64,000 nucleotides of DNA from Eutreptiella sp. 'Long Island Sound 2002' (Eukaryota; Euglenozoa; Euglenophyceae; Eutreptiales; Eutreptiaceae), in contig OZ038381.1 of assembly GCA_964036045.1 (NCBI GenBank), positions 111,216,922-111,280,921 of the forward strand. Direction: 5' to 3'. The translations under genes were made by a program, and so were the position numbers. Of the stretch, positions 1 through 10,450 are shown piece by piece; within the stretch, counting starts at the first letter, position 1, and each line of letters begins with the position of its first letter. The notes under the pieces were generated by a model. It saw only the letters and a list, made by a program, of their open reading frames with translations. It did not search any database and was not told where the DNA came from.

Positions 1-2
1 TC

Positions 3-2594
3 CACCCGGAACGCGATCAGCTCGAAGTAGCCGCACTGGGCACTGATTCAACTGGGCCAGCAAACCAGGAGTACGGCGTAAGGCCGGAAGTGGCGAGCCG
101 AGTGGTTGCGGACCTGGGAGCTTCGGATCTGGCCCTGGATGCGTTCTCTTCAGGAACCTCCGCCCATCTGCGGGTTTGTGAGAAGTACTGGAGCGCACAG
201 GACTCCGCGTGGAAGAAGCACTGGGGTCCGCATCAGGGATTGATGTGGATCCATTGCCTCCGTTGGGACATTCCAAGAGCGATAGCGAAGATTCGCAAGG
301 ACTGCTCCAAGGCAGTGCTGAATGTTCCTATGGGATGCACCGAGGAGGAAAGCACCCGACATGGGGTGGTCTCATTGACCAACATGACCTTAAACAAGGT
401 CGTCCTACCGGCTGGAAAGAGTGTCTATCAGGACGCTAAGGGACAGCCCATGCCACCCCAGAGATGGCCAACGGAATTCCACTATGTGGATGGGGGCCTT
501 GATCAGGCCGACACCACGGACTTCGTCTGTGTCAACCGCATTATAGCAGAGCCATGGCGGCAATGCTTTGCGGTTCCCCCTGTTGACATCGGAGAATCGG
601 AAGACCCCCTCACAGAAGAGGAGCTGGATCTGGTTCAGGGGTATATGGATCAGCCCTTTCACGACTGGGGAAACGAGCGTGAGGGCAAAGGCCAGGACAA
701 AGCCTGGTGGGAAGTGGACTCAATCGTCTCCGGTTCCTATGATGGGAATACCTTCGTACAGAGGGTGCTGGATCACATGTCCAGCCAGGACGAGCCGCCT
801 GGCGGTGATGCACCCACCTACGGCGATCTATTCCGAGGCGAGACCAGAGATGGCCCTTTTGGCCACCTGGGAAGACCACCTGAGCCGAAGACGAGCGGGG
901 TTGCTACCCCTCAAGTAAGCTCCGTGGTCCAGGTGCCCGGAAAAGCCAAGGCGGAGTCCGATGATTGCCCCAAGATCCAGGCGTTGAGGGCCAGGCTGAA
1001 GCAGAAGTATGGTGAAACCTTCTTCAGCGGTAAGCCTGTGTTTCCCCCACCGGTGCGTGGACCGTATGGCGAGGCCAAGATACGACTGAAGCAGGACCCC
1101 CGTGTGTATCGACACCGGGAGTTCGCCCTGCGGGGCGAGAGGAAGGAGGCCATGGAGAAGATCCTCCGGGACTTCATCGAGGGAGGCTGGCTTGAGCCTT
1201 GCCACTCCGAGTGGGCCTCTCTGTGCTTCGTCGTCCCCAAGAAGGTAGCCGGTGAGTGGCGGCTCGTGGTCGACTACCGCGGCCTAAACGCCCAAACGCA
1301 GCACGACAGCTATACGCTGCCCCTCATTGAGGACATGCTGCAGAAGCAACACCGGCGGAGGATCTTCACAGTGATTGACCTGAAACATGGTTATCATCAG
1401 ATGCCTCTCGCCGAGGAGTCCCGTGACTGCACAGCCATGAGCACTCCACTTGGACCTCTCCAGTGGCAGGTGATGCCCATGGGCGTTACCAACGGCAATG
1501 CGGCTTTTCAGCGGATGCTGGAGAACCTGCTTGAGCCGGTGCGTGACTGTGCGGACCCCTTCGTGGACGACGTGATCATCGCGTCCGGGGACCCCAGTAT
1601 GAGCTACGCGGAGCTCCTGGAGGCACATGAGAGGGACGTCACTCGAGCGCTTGACCTTCTGGTTCTGCACAAACTCACGGGCAGCAGTGACAAGGCCACC
1701 ATTGCGGTAAGCGAGGTGGTCTTCGTTGGCCACGTAGTCGGGAACGGGCAGCAAAAGCCCAAACCTGGCAAGGTGGCTGCGATTGAGCACTGGGAAAAGC
1801 CCAAAACGGTCTCTGAGCTACGGGCGTATCTGGGGTTCTGCAATTACTACTCGGGGTATATGAAAATGTATGCCGAGTATGCAGCCCCCATGACGACCAT
1901 GCTCAAGGGCAACCGAGAGGAGACCAAGAAGGGGTCCAAGAAGGCTCTGGTCTGGGATGCTGATTCCGACCGTGCCTTTGAGGGGATGAAGCAGGTGCTG
2001 CTTTCCGCAGTGGGTCTGCACCTCGTTGATCCCGACCGAGGGTTCGTCCTGCGCACCGACGCTTCCGACTACGCCGTCGGCGCTGTGTTGGAACAAGTGC
2101 TTGACGATGGGAGGCACGTGCCCGTGGCCTTCCGGAGCCGAGTCCTGGCGGAAGGCCAGAGACGGACGTGGACGCCCCGAGAAAAGGAGGCGTATGCCAT
2201 CGTCATGGCTCTCAGGAAATGGGCTGGGTACATAGCCCTCCATCCCGTCACCGTCTGCACCGACCATCAGAGTCTGCAGTCGTGGCACAAGGAGCACGTG
2301 GACACCCCCTCTGGTCCCGCCTCCCGACGGGAAAGATGGCATGAGACCTTGGCCAAGTTTGATCTCACGGTTGTGTATATTCCTGGAAAGGATAACACCG
2401 TGGCGGACTGTCTCAGCAGGTGGGCCTATCCCGCCAGCAAGGGCATGACGGACATCTCTGCCCATGGCGATGAGGCTGAGACCGCTGAAGCCAACAGGAT
2501 CATTGGAATGGAGCGCCTGATGGAGGAGGAGGGTGTGAAATGCTTCGTCGTCATGGCTGCGGATGGGCAGAGCGGTCAGAGTACTCGCCCCTGA
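3..2594 (+). pseudogene. pol: Element 1 pol, upstream part: methylase-like fold, reverse transcriptase, RNase H
   Basis: The frame is open from base 3; the first ATG is at 90 (834 residues from there), but this is the middle of a longer polyprotein, not a true start. Counting from base 90, residues ~5-110 resemble the phage-type adenine-methylase fold (LDAFSSGT, then KYWSAQDSAWKKHW). The RT covers ~340-540, with WRLVVDYRGLN, FTVIDLKHGYHQM and the catalytic FVDD at ~491-494 (bases 1560-1571), a variant of the usual YVDD. RNase H follows with LRTDASDYAVGAVLEQ at ~654. The protein copies element RNA into DNA in the cytoplasmic particle. Relative to element 2, about 20 bp are missing just after base 2557. 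This shifts the frame, so translation ends at 2594 instead of running into integrase. Confidence 0.88.
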
Positions 2595-4155
2595 GAGAGC
2601 TGAGTCCGACAAGCACCTCTTCCCGGAATCTTGCCTCCAGGACGACTGGACTGACGGCTACGCCAAGTCTGAGGCCTTTGCGGCCGAGTATAGGGCTGTG
2701 ACCGACCCTGATGACGGGCAGAAGTGGCCAAAGGGGCTGACTGAGGAAGATGGCAAGCTCTACCGGAATGGTAAGCTGCTAGTACCGGAGTCCCGGGTGC
2801 TCGAGCTTTGTGAAGCTTGGCACCACCACATGCTGCACCCAGGGGTCAAGAAGCAAGCCCTTGACATGCAGCGCCGGTTGGAGATCGACCATATCGTTCT
2901 CTACACCGCCATCAAGAAGGTCAGGAAGGGTTTCTCGGTCTGCCAGGCCTGCAATCCCGACAACCGGAATGTCAAGGGGGAAGCCCAATGGACTCAGGTT
3001 CCTGACCAGCCCATGGAGAGCGTGGCCATGGACGTCTTCTCCATGCCCGAAGTCCACATTGGCAAGGAGACCTTTGACTGTGTGGTTCTCTGTGTGGATC
3101 GCCACAGTGGCTACGTGGTAGCCGTTCCGGCACGCAAAAAGGGGTTGCTTGCCAAGGAAGTGGCAGTCATGATGATTCGTCATTGGCTGACCGTCTTTGA
3201 CATCCCCCGCACCATTTGCAGTGACCGAGGGCCCCAGTTTACTGGTGCCTGGTTCAAGGCTATGTGTTCCCTCATGGGAATACGTCATGCCAAGAGCGTC
3301 GCCTATCTCAGCCGGTCTAACGGCCGTGCTGAAGTGGCTGGACGGCAGCTGTTCGAGAAGCTGCGCAAGATCCACATCACCAATCCACGGCGGAACTGGT
3401 TTGAGGAGATGTGGCCTGCTCTGAAGGCCCATCATGACACCCCCAATCCCGGTGGTTTGTTCCTTCACCAGATTCTGTTCGGCAGGGACCCCCTTGGTCG
3501 GGGACTTCCCTTGTCTGGTGATGGTATGGCCATGGACGCCAAGGAATTCTTCGCGCGGCAAGAGCAGACGGCGCGTGACATCCGCCAGCAGCTCGAGAAG
3601 GAGCATGCTGAGCGTCAGAAGTCCGCCCCGAGCACGACAGCGCAGAAGTTCAGGGTGGGAGACGCGGTGTGGGTGATCAGACCCCGCCCTATGGGCACCC
3701 ACCGCACCAAAACCTGGTTCACACCCGGAGAGGTGGTCCGCAGGATTGGTGAGGACACCTACCGCATCAAGGTGGGTCACGGACAGTTCCGGGAGCGCCA
3801 GGAGAGTCAACTCCGTGTGCAGGAACCCGACCTCCGTGGCCGACATGTGTTAATGGACTATGCCGCACATGAGGCTGATTCGGACGACGATTATGCTGAG
3901 CAGGACGACTATACAGTCGAGAAGATCCTGGCCCAGCGTCCGAAAGCCTCGGCACCCAGAGGCCTAGAGTTCAAGGTTCGTTGGCGAGGCTATGGGCCGT
4001 CCCACGACACCTGGGAACCCGTCTCCTCGTTCGTGCCGCGGGTCAATACTCCCTTCATGGAGTACATCCGCAAGCACAAGACCAAGATCCATGTCTCGGA
4101 CTTGGCAGCACTCACCCGGGCGATTGCAGCCAGGGGTGCCCGATCAGCGCCCTGA
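2563..4155 (+). CDS. pol: Element 1 integrase with C-terminal chromodomain (530-residue ORF, continuation of pol)
   Basis: This frame continues pol after the deletion near 2557; the ATG at 2563 is probably not a natural start. It begins with the integrase zinc-binding region (His pair at WHHHMLHPG, then CQAC). The catalytic core has D157 (MDVFSMP), D221 (SDRGPQFTG) and E257 (RSNGRAEV); the 35-residue spacing between the second D and the E is the DX35E pattern. A basic GPY/F-like region follows, then a chromodomain at ~450-505 (YTVEKILAQ, KVRWRGYG, TWEP) with all three cage aromatics present. Integrase joins element cDNA to the chromosome, and the chromodomain of chromoviruses is thought to read histone marks and steer insertion. 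The ORF itself is undamaged, unlike its counterpart in element 2. The stop codon is at 4153. Confidence 0.9.
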   Translation: MGRAVRVLAPERAESDKHLFPESCLQDDWTDGYAKSEAFAAEYRAVTDPDDGQKWPKGLTEEDGKLYRNGKLLVPESRVLELCEAWHHHMLHPGVKKQALDMQRRLEIDHIVLYTAIKKVRKGFSVCQACNPDNRNVKGEAQWTQVPDQPMESVAMDVFSMPEVHIGKETFDCVVLCVDRHSGYVVAVPARKKGLLAKEVAVMMIRHWLTVFDIPRTICSDRGPQFTGAWFKAMCSLMGIRHAKSVAYLSRSNGRAEVAGRQLFEKLRKIHITNPRRNWFEEMWPALKAHHDTPNPGGLFLHQILFGRDPLGRGLPLSGDGMAMDAKEFFARQEQTARDIRQQLEKEHAERQKSAPSTTAQKFRVGDAVWVIRPRPMGTHRTKTWFTPGEVVRRIGEDTYRIKVGHGQFRERQESQLRVQEPDLRGRHVLMDYAAHEADSDDDYAEQDDYTVEKILAQRPKASAPRGLEFKVRWRGYGPSHDTWEPVSSFVPRVNTPFMEYIRKHKTKIHVSDLAALTRAIAARGARSAP

Positions 4156-5584
4156 GCTCTCCCCTGATGCAGTTTGAGCGCTTGTGTGGTCGACGGATCT
4201 TCCCTCACTTGCTTGCTCTTTTACATCTTTCGGTGACCTGCCATCAGAGTGGCCATATACCCCCCCCTGCTGAATCCAGAGGAGGATGGCCCCTCTTTTT
4301 CACTTCTATTAGTCACTCCCCCCCTGCTGAATCCTTGGGAAACCAGGTGCGGCGACTGACCTTCATATCTCTGAGCTCTTGGGACCTTGAAGCCCATACG
4401 CCGTTGCGCAACGGATGCCGCTGTCATCGGCATTGCGATTTTTGAGTGTGTGGTCTGGTCCCATGGCACTTGTGGGATCCAGACCAGTCTACGTGTGTCA
4501 GCTGACTATATATGGCCTGAACTCAGGCGTTTTCCTGTCCACCCCCCTGCACATACCTTATCCTAACCAGGGCGTGGTTTGGCGCTCTGTCCAGAGTGTG
4601 TTTACACGCCTATTACCCCGCTTATTGCTTGTCTTTCTGTTCCCCAGGATATGTGCATCTGTATGTCAGCCCATCACTGAAGTGTGGACTGTTTTTCCCC
4701 CCTGATGGGATGCGAATCGACTACGAAGGCGCCCTGAGTCGCCGTTTACATGCTTTTACTTCAGGTCCAGCCTGGACCAGTACCTAAGTACAGATTCTTC
4801 TGTTTGAGTGCCCGTGATACCGTGTGCCCTATTCGCTGTGATGTGTAGATCCTGATGGCGCCAGGCGGGAAGCCCAGTTGCCTGACTACACTCCCAGCGG
4901 TCCGCCACTGTCAGTCCCAGTGTGAGCCTGCCAACTCGCAGACGCACTTGCAGTCGGATGGGGAAGGTTTGCCTGGGAAACTGGTGGTTTGAGGAGTCGA
5001 CGCCTCCGCCCACACTGCATGAGGACTCCCTCATGTATGGCCTTCGTGGTAATAGAGCGAGGGAAAAGACGGCCTTGACGCCCGATCCCTTAAGGAGGAG
5101 CTCGTTCGGCTGTACCACTCTGGACTCGCGTCGTGGATATGGACATGGTGCGCCCGAGGAAGGACCCGTGGGGACTCTCCCCCAGCCGGCGGGCCTTGGG
5201 AAGCTTGGGGTAGCCTGATGGATCTTTGTGGTCGCTTTCGACCTGTGGGACCACCTCGGTCGTCGTGTGACGCCTATGTTGGCCGTGTATGCCGCTGCCA
5301 CTGTGGTAGTGACCGTCGCAGCCGGCAGCCGGTGCGCCTGGTATGGGTTAACGGGTCCTTTGGATGCCGAACAATCGCCGCCAGGACCCGGGACTTGATA
5401 CTTGATACTATACTTGAAGTTACAAGACGCTACAGCACCGTACCTGTCCAACTGTGGGATTTAGGCAGCCTAACCTGCGAATCAGCCTGAAGTGAGGATG
5501 TGACACCCCCCCCCTTCAGGAAATGGTCCTGGGTACCCGCTGCCATGCGTGGGTGTTATCGAGCCCCCCCCCAGGGTTTGCTCT
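4156..5584 (+). other. Element 1 non-coding region between pol and the 3' LTR
   Basis: This is about 1.4 kb with no supported gene, collinear with 28520-29936 of element 2. It contains C-rich direct repeats around CCCCCCTGCTGAATCC (4260-4340). It also has a stem-loop at about 4450-4486 in which TGGTCTGG pairs with CCAGACCA; the arms are kept in element 2 near 28825-28865. Its function is unknown; such regions in long LTR elements often carry RNA signals. Confidence 0.6.
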
Positions 5585-5603
5585 AAGGAGGGGGGTGAAG
5601 CGG
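5585..5603 (+). promoter_or_regulatory. Polypurine tract of element 1 (plus-strand primer)
   Basis: The purine run AAGGAGGGGGGTGAAGCGG lies directly before the LTR start (TACCCAGAAC). The identical tract sits at 29937-29955 in element 2, also against its LTR. In LTR retrotransposons this RNA segment survives RNase H and primes plus-strand synthesis. Confidence 0.75.
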
Positions 5604-5638
5604 TACCCAGAACCCCATGGCTAGGGTAGGGCATACAA

Positions 5639-5720
5639 CCGGTCTCCGGTCCACTAACCCCATGTACGCAAGGGAAGACCGGTCTCCGGTCCACTAACCC
5701 CATGTACGGAAGGGAAGACG
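5639..5720 (+). repeat. Two tandem copies of a 40-bp unit in the element 1 LTR
   Basis: The unit beginning GGTCTCCGGTCCACTAACCC starts at 5641 and again at 5681, differing by about one base. It is absent from the element 2 LTRs. Confidence 0.85.
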
Positions 5721-5902
5721 CCCGTTGACGCCCGGTGCGAGCCCAGCGGGAGCGTGTTCCGTGCCGTAAAGCCCCGCATCGGCAACCGATGCACCGCCAG
5801 CGGAGATTTATATATCAGAACATCAGGAATCAACAGGGTTTTATTTTCATATTGTTTCCGTCAATTGTTACGCTTCCGTTCTGATATTCACTGTTTTGAC
5901 AG

Positions 5903-6216
5903 CTGGCGGTTAGTTCGCGACTTTAGCGTAACCGCCAGTTTAACTGTTATATACAGATATTTTAGCGCAAATCGTGACGAAGACTCTAAAGTCTTCAGGA
6001 ATTGCATTGATGCATCCGCAATTTTCACATCTTACACTGGCAACCTTAATCGGAATTTTTCAGGATGTCGAAATCGGATTTTCGACTTCGACATCCCCGC
6101 ACCTCATTTGACCTCTTTCGAGTGGACCTACGTGCTTCCCTATACACGAATCAACTTTCCTTTTGTCTTGCCCTCCATTTGTCTTAGAGATATGGGCAAA
6201 ACAAAGTTGATTCGTG
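5903..6216. other. Two hairpin-forming inverted repeats in the element 1 LTR
   Basis: CTGGCGGTTA (5903-5912) is perfectly repeated in inverse at 5929-5938. CACGAATCAACTTT (6145-6158) is perfectly repeated in inverse at 6203-6216, and the pairing extends inward with a small bulge through TTTTG/TGCCC. These could be RNA hairpins or protein-binding palindromes; no function is assigned. Confidence 0.7.
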
Positions 6217-8612
6217 AGGCCACTTGTTAGGGTCATATCTCGTGCCGCTTGCGAGGAATGACAATGAGAAAACGTGGGATGTATTCACAATACTCCGGAC
6301 GTAATTTAGGAAGCTTTATATGCCTTGCGTCTCCACACTTGCGCGCTAGCGTAATGGATCATGGTCAAGAGGGTAGAGTTTGTGTTATAACTCTTTGGCC
6401 ATGATATGGCGTGCGTTAAGATAACTTTCGAGTGTGGCGCGCGAGTGTTGGTGTTGCATAGGAACTCTCCCTGAGTTCCTATGAGCGATTGACACAAAGT
6501 TATGCCCTTGGAGGGGCATGACGTATCGTGGGGGGAGCTACCTTTTTGGGCAATATGTGGTATGTGCCATGTGTTGTGTTGCGTGCCCATTTGGCGGGTC
6601 CATCGCTCCAAGCCAAACCCGCGCATTGGACCTCATATTGCGCAAGCCCCTTCTCCATACTCCCCACGATCAATTGCAAGCCTAACCTTCGTGGAGGGAA
6701 GCTTGTGTGGCGATCGCAAAGCGATGCGTTGGGAGCAAGGTGTGTGTTTTGCGATTTTCCATATTTTCATGTGCCCACTTGGGAAGTAGCGCTCGTAACC
6801 TTTCAAAGCGCCCCAAGTGGAGCACATATGTGAAATCGAAAGACATTGGTGTCAAGTCATTGTGTTTAGAAGGATTGGTTGATTGCACGATCCAAGCCGA
6901 AGATATTATAATATAATTGTGCACCTTTCAAGGCACTTTTGTGTGTCTTTGTGCCAATTTTGCCGTTTTTGGCCCGTCATGATGTCAAGTGGCAACCATG
7001 TATCTCAACGTTGCGCTCAATTGACATCATGACCCAAGTATGTCATGAGGGTACATACTTCGGTGCCCACCATATCTTGGACCCGGCGGAAAACTCCTCT
7101 TGGGCTTGGCATACCGTGGCCGCCATGTTGGCGATTTGGGACTATCCCAAATCATGGGCTCACTTGGCGACCCTGCCATTCCCAAAACCGGAGGAGTTGG
7201 GCAACGCCCAAAAGATATGTTCGACACATATGACTTGATACCAATCCTATTGCACACTCCAGTCCAAGTCGGGCATGTGCCTCATTTGCCCGAACCATGA
7301 GTGTGCGCATTTTTGGCCATTTTGAGCAATTTTCCACATTTTCTGCCCGCCGTGCACTATGTTCAGCCCACCCGTGCACGCCAGACGCATGGACCAATGG
7401 ACCATATATGACATGGGTGTTATGCATATTGGTCCCCATGGTTCACATACCACGTGGGCGAAGCGGAGCAACCTTCGTTAAGGTGCTAGCCCAAAGTGAG
7501 TGGGGGCAATTTTGCCACTTTGGCATTTGTGGACCCAATTGGGATCATCACCACGCCAAGTGGCATGGAGATCTACATTAGCCAAGTGCATGGAAGTCTT
7601 TGTTGAGCTCCTGGTGGATCGCGTATGGAATGGCGGATCCGATCTCCAAGCCGGCGTGGAGATATACTATTGGGAGCACCCCAAATTTTGGCTCATTTTG
7701 AGCAGCCAAAATGACCCCCTTCTGGGACCCCAATTTCAACCCCCCGTGTGGTCAGTTGGCGGTCCCATATGTCTCTCCCCACAGAGAGCCCGGACCTAGT
7801 TTTAAGTTGTACACTCAGATAGAAGTCCTAGGTCCTGCCTCCTACCCTGTGAGCCATTGGCACGAGCCACGCGTGAGAATGATGCCCATCTTGTTGATTT
7901 TGGCATCATGACCCCACTTGACGAACCCGTGGTGCCCTGATGTCGGGACCTCAGAGGGAACCAGGTTGGGTGAGGGCTCCAGTGAGTCGTACTCGAAGGG
8001 CATAGGATCAGTTGCCTCGTCCCTACCTCTGGCAGGTCCGGACAAGGGCCCAATTTTGGAGACTTGTGAGCTAATTCCAGTTTGGGCTGAAACAGCCCAT
8101 TTTCAGCTACCAACTCCTAGGGGATAATGGCGGAGCCATATCTCTCGCTCAGGGGGGGGTTTGGACCCTGCCGTTAAGGGAGCATGAGGAGCCACTGTCG
8201 GTTGGCCTTGGACACCCTTGGTTCCGAGGAACTCGCCTGTGGCTGGGCGGGAGACCCCCCCATTGGCAGGGTTTCAGGGTCCGGACTGAGCAGGGCATGG
8301 GTTGCGTTTGAGCCCCCGCCCCCACCAGCCACTGAGAGGGTCGGACCTGGGATTGGGATACGAGTTAGGACTGAGTGTCTATTGTCCTGTGATGCCCTTA
8401 CCCCAGTCCAGTCTCAACCCCATGTGTACATATCCTGATGTGTTGCTGTACATACTTTCATTCCCTTGTTGCAGAGTGGCAAGGATCCTGAAACGCTTTG
8501 TCACATGACACGAGCGTAATGATGCCCTTGTGAGCGTAGTGCTTTGCCTGCCTGCTCACCTGTGCGTGTCCACCGCAGCGTCCCGTGGCCGGCCCCCCAT
8601 GGGAACGCGTCA

Positions 8613-10450
8613 ATACGCCTTTTGATGATTTAATCCGCAGCCCTGAAAAGTAGCTGTACACAGGCAACTCGTACATTACCGCCCTGATGTCCGCCCATAC
8701 CCTGCTTCCGCTGCCTCTGATCATCAGGTGGATATCATCTGCATACAGCAACACCTCAACCTGGCAGTGCAGTCTCTTGATGGCATAGAAGAGGGCCAAT
8801 GTCAGCACCGAGAAAAGGGCTGGTGATAATGGATCCCCCTGTCAAACTCCGTACCCCCGCCGCACCACCACTTCTGGCTGCACCTCGCTGCATACCTCGA
8901 ATATCAAAGGGGAGCACATAAAGGCAATCAAGAGCACAACGTGCTGACCAGGAACGCCCAGGTACCTCAGGACAGCACTTGCAAAGGTGTGCTGGACAGA
9001 ATCGTACGCTTTGGCAAAGTCCACCGGCACAAGAATGCAATCACTCGGTTGGTTCCAAAACTCTACTGCTGCTATGGTGTGCTCGACCATCTGTATCCCC
9101 GGCAAAAACCTCTTCTGGGCTGCAGGTGTCACCTGCTGAAATATGTCGGTCAGCTGCAGCAGAAAGACTGTCGTGAGCCACTTAATGCTGGAATTTAGCA
9201 GAGCCAGTGGCCTTTGCCCCCCCCGCCGTTTCCGAAGTCATTAATTTAGGTATGCACTTCAAGATGGTGGTGGACCAGCCTTCCGGCGCCGCGCCTCGAT
9301 CCAAAGAACGCTTAATGATGGCATGCATACGAGGTACGAAGAGGGGTCCCATACGCTGATATACCGCCGCCGGTACTGTGTCTGTGCCCGGCGAAGAACA
9401 GGGGCGCATTTTATGTAGTGCTTCCCGAACCAAGTCCTCCGTGAGTGGACGCCACAACAGCTGAAAAGCGGCCTGTTTCGACGGAGGTGTTGAGAGACAG
9501 CGCAAGCAGCGGTCGCCTTCTTCCTCGGACACCCCCGTCGAACTCATAATCGGAGACCAAAATTCCTCAAGCAATCGCGCCATGTCTCTCTTGTTGGTGA
9601 CATAGTTCCCTGACGAGTCCCGCATTCTCTGCACCATGCGTTGCCCCTGCATTTCCCTCATGAGGCGTGTTACTCTTTTTCTCTTGGCTGCGGAATCCTC
9701 CCGCTGCTCCTCCTTGCTAAGTATCCCGTGCCGTAGTCGAGTGACGGACTGCTGCATCCGACCCTCTCGATGCTCGTCTGCTAGAACAGAAGCCAGGCAC
9801 TGGTAGGCCTCTTGATGGGTCTTTGGTCGTACCCCCAATTCGCCCAGATATTCCCATCCCGCAGGTATCACGCGTGTCGGTGAGCTGATGCGCACCAGTG
9901 TCTCCACCTGCGAAAACCCTCGTGAGCTTTTCATTTTAGCCCACTAACGCCCCGCCGCAGAAACAACGGATAATGCCTCTGCCCACCAGTCCTCCGGGTC
10001 GTCAATTGAAACGGACGCCACTTGCTCCTGCAACTCCAGCATGGCCTGTTCATCGCCCAACACCCCCTCCTGAAAACGTGGGCGAGGCTTTCCCTGAATC
10101 TCGGCTGGCGGAGAAATTTGCAGCACTACCGCGTTGTGATCGGCCCCTGTCAAGACAGTGTACGCCCCAGAGACCAATTCTCTTAAAGCAGCATTCACCT
10201 GTATTCGGTCCAAGCGCCGTGGTTTGGCACGGTGTCCCTTGTGTGCCCAGCCATATGTCTCCGCCGGAGTTGGGTGTTCAGACCCGCTGTGAGCCAAGCC
10301 CCACACGTCATGCATGTCCAGTTCCACTAACACTTCCATTTCCTGATATCGCGCTTCCCTCACCGGGCGACCTCCCTGGTGCCCCTTCAACGAATTCTGG
10401 GCAGGAACAATCAGACTATTGGGTTCCATCAAGAAGAATGTAGCCATGCT
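8613..10450 (-). pseudogene. Decayed non-LTR retrotransposon (LINE) ORF2: endonuclease end plus reverse transcriptase
   Basis: Read on the minus strand, the end of an APE-type endonuclease comes first (RRLDRIQVNAALRELV near 10210, ADHNAVVLQI near 10135). A linker and the RT follow: WSTTILKCIPK near 9270, motif A VDFAKAYDSVQ near 9010, motif B QGDPLSP near 8830 and catalytic YADD at 8745-8734. ORF2 of LINEs nicks DNA and reverse-transcribes at the nick. Lesions are an in-frame TAG at 9946-9944, a frameshift at the C8 run 9217-9224, and a TGA at 8844-8842 where GVRQGDPLSP normally has arginine (consistent with CGA to TGA). The 3' end of the LINE is lost at the element 1 LTR, and the 5' end stops at the GC-rich array. 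The exact LINE clade is not assigned. Confidence 0.85.

Larger units (their letters stand above)
1..8612 (+). mobile_element. Element 1: Ty3/Gypsy chromovirus-type LTR retrotransposon, 5'-truncated by the window edge
   Basis: The segment holds, in order, the end of pol (methylase-like fold, RT, RNase H), integrase with a C-terminal chromodomain, a 1.4 kb non-coding stretch, a polypurine tract and a long LTR ending at GGGAACGCGTCA. The order RT-RNase H-integrase-chromodomain defines Ty3/Gypsy chromoviruses. Window base 1 aligns to base 24383 of element 2, so gag, the protease and the 5' LTR lie to the left. The coding part is very close to element 2, with scattered single-base differences. Its right end lies inside LINE sequence, so it inserted into, or recombined with, that LINE. 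The pol frame is broken near 2555, so this copy is probably inactive. Confidence 0.9.
5604..8612 (+). repeat. 3' LTR of element 1 (~3.0 kb)
   Basis: It begins TACCCAGAAC after the polypurine tract and ends GGGAACGCGTCA, the same ends as the element 2 LTRs. From about 7505 onward it aligns to 17795-18921 of element 2 (for example the shared GGCGTGGAGATATAC and CCAACTCCTAGGGGA blocks). The first ~1.9 kb shows no visible relation to the element 2 LTR beyond the first ten bases. It contains a 40-bp tandem duplication (5639-5720) and two strong inverted repeats (5903-5938 and 6145-6216). No gene is supported inside it. Confidence 0.8.
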
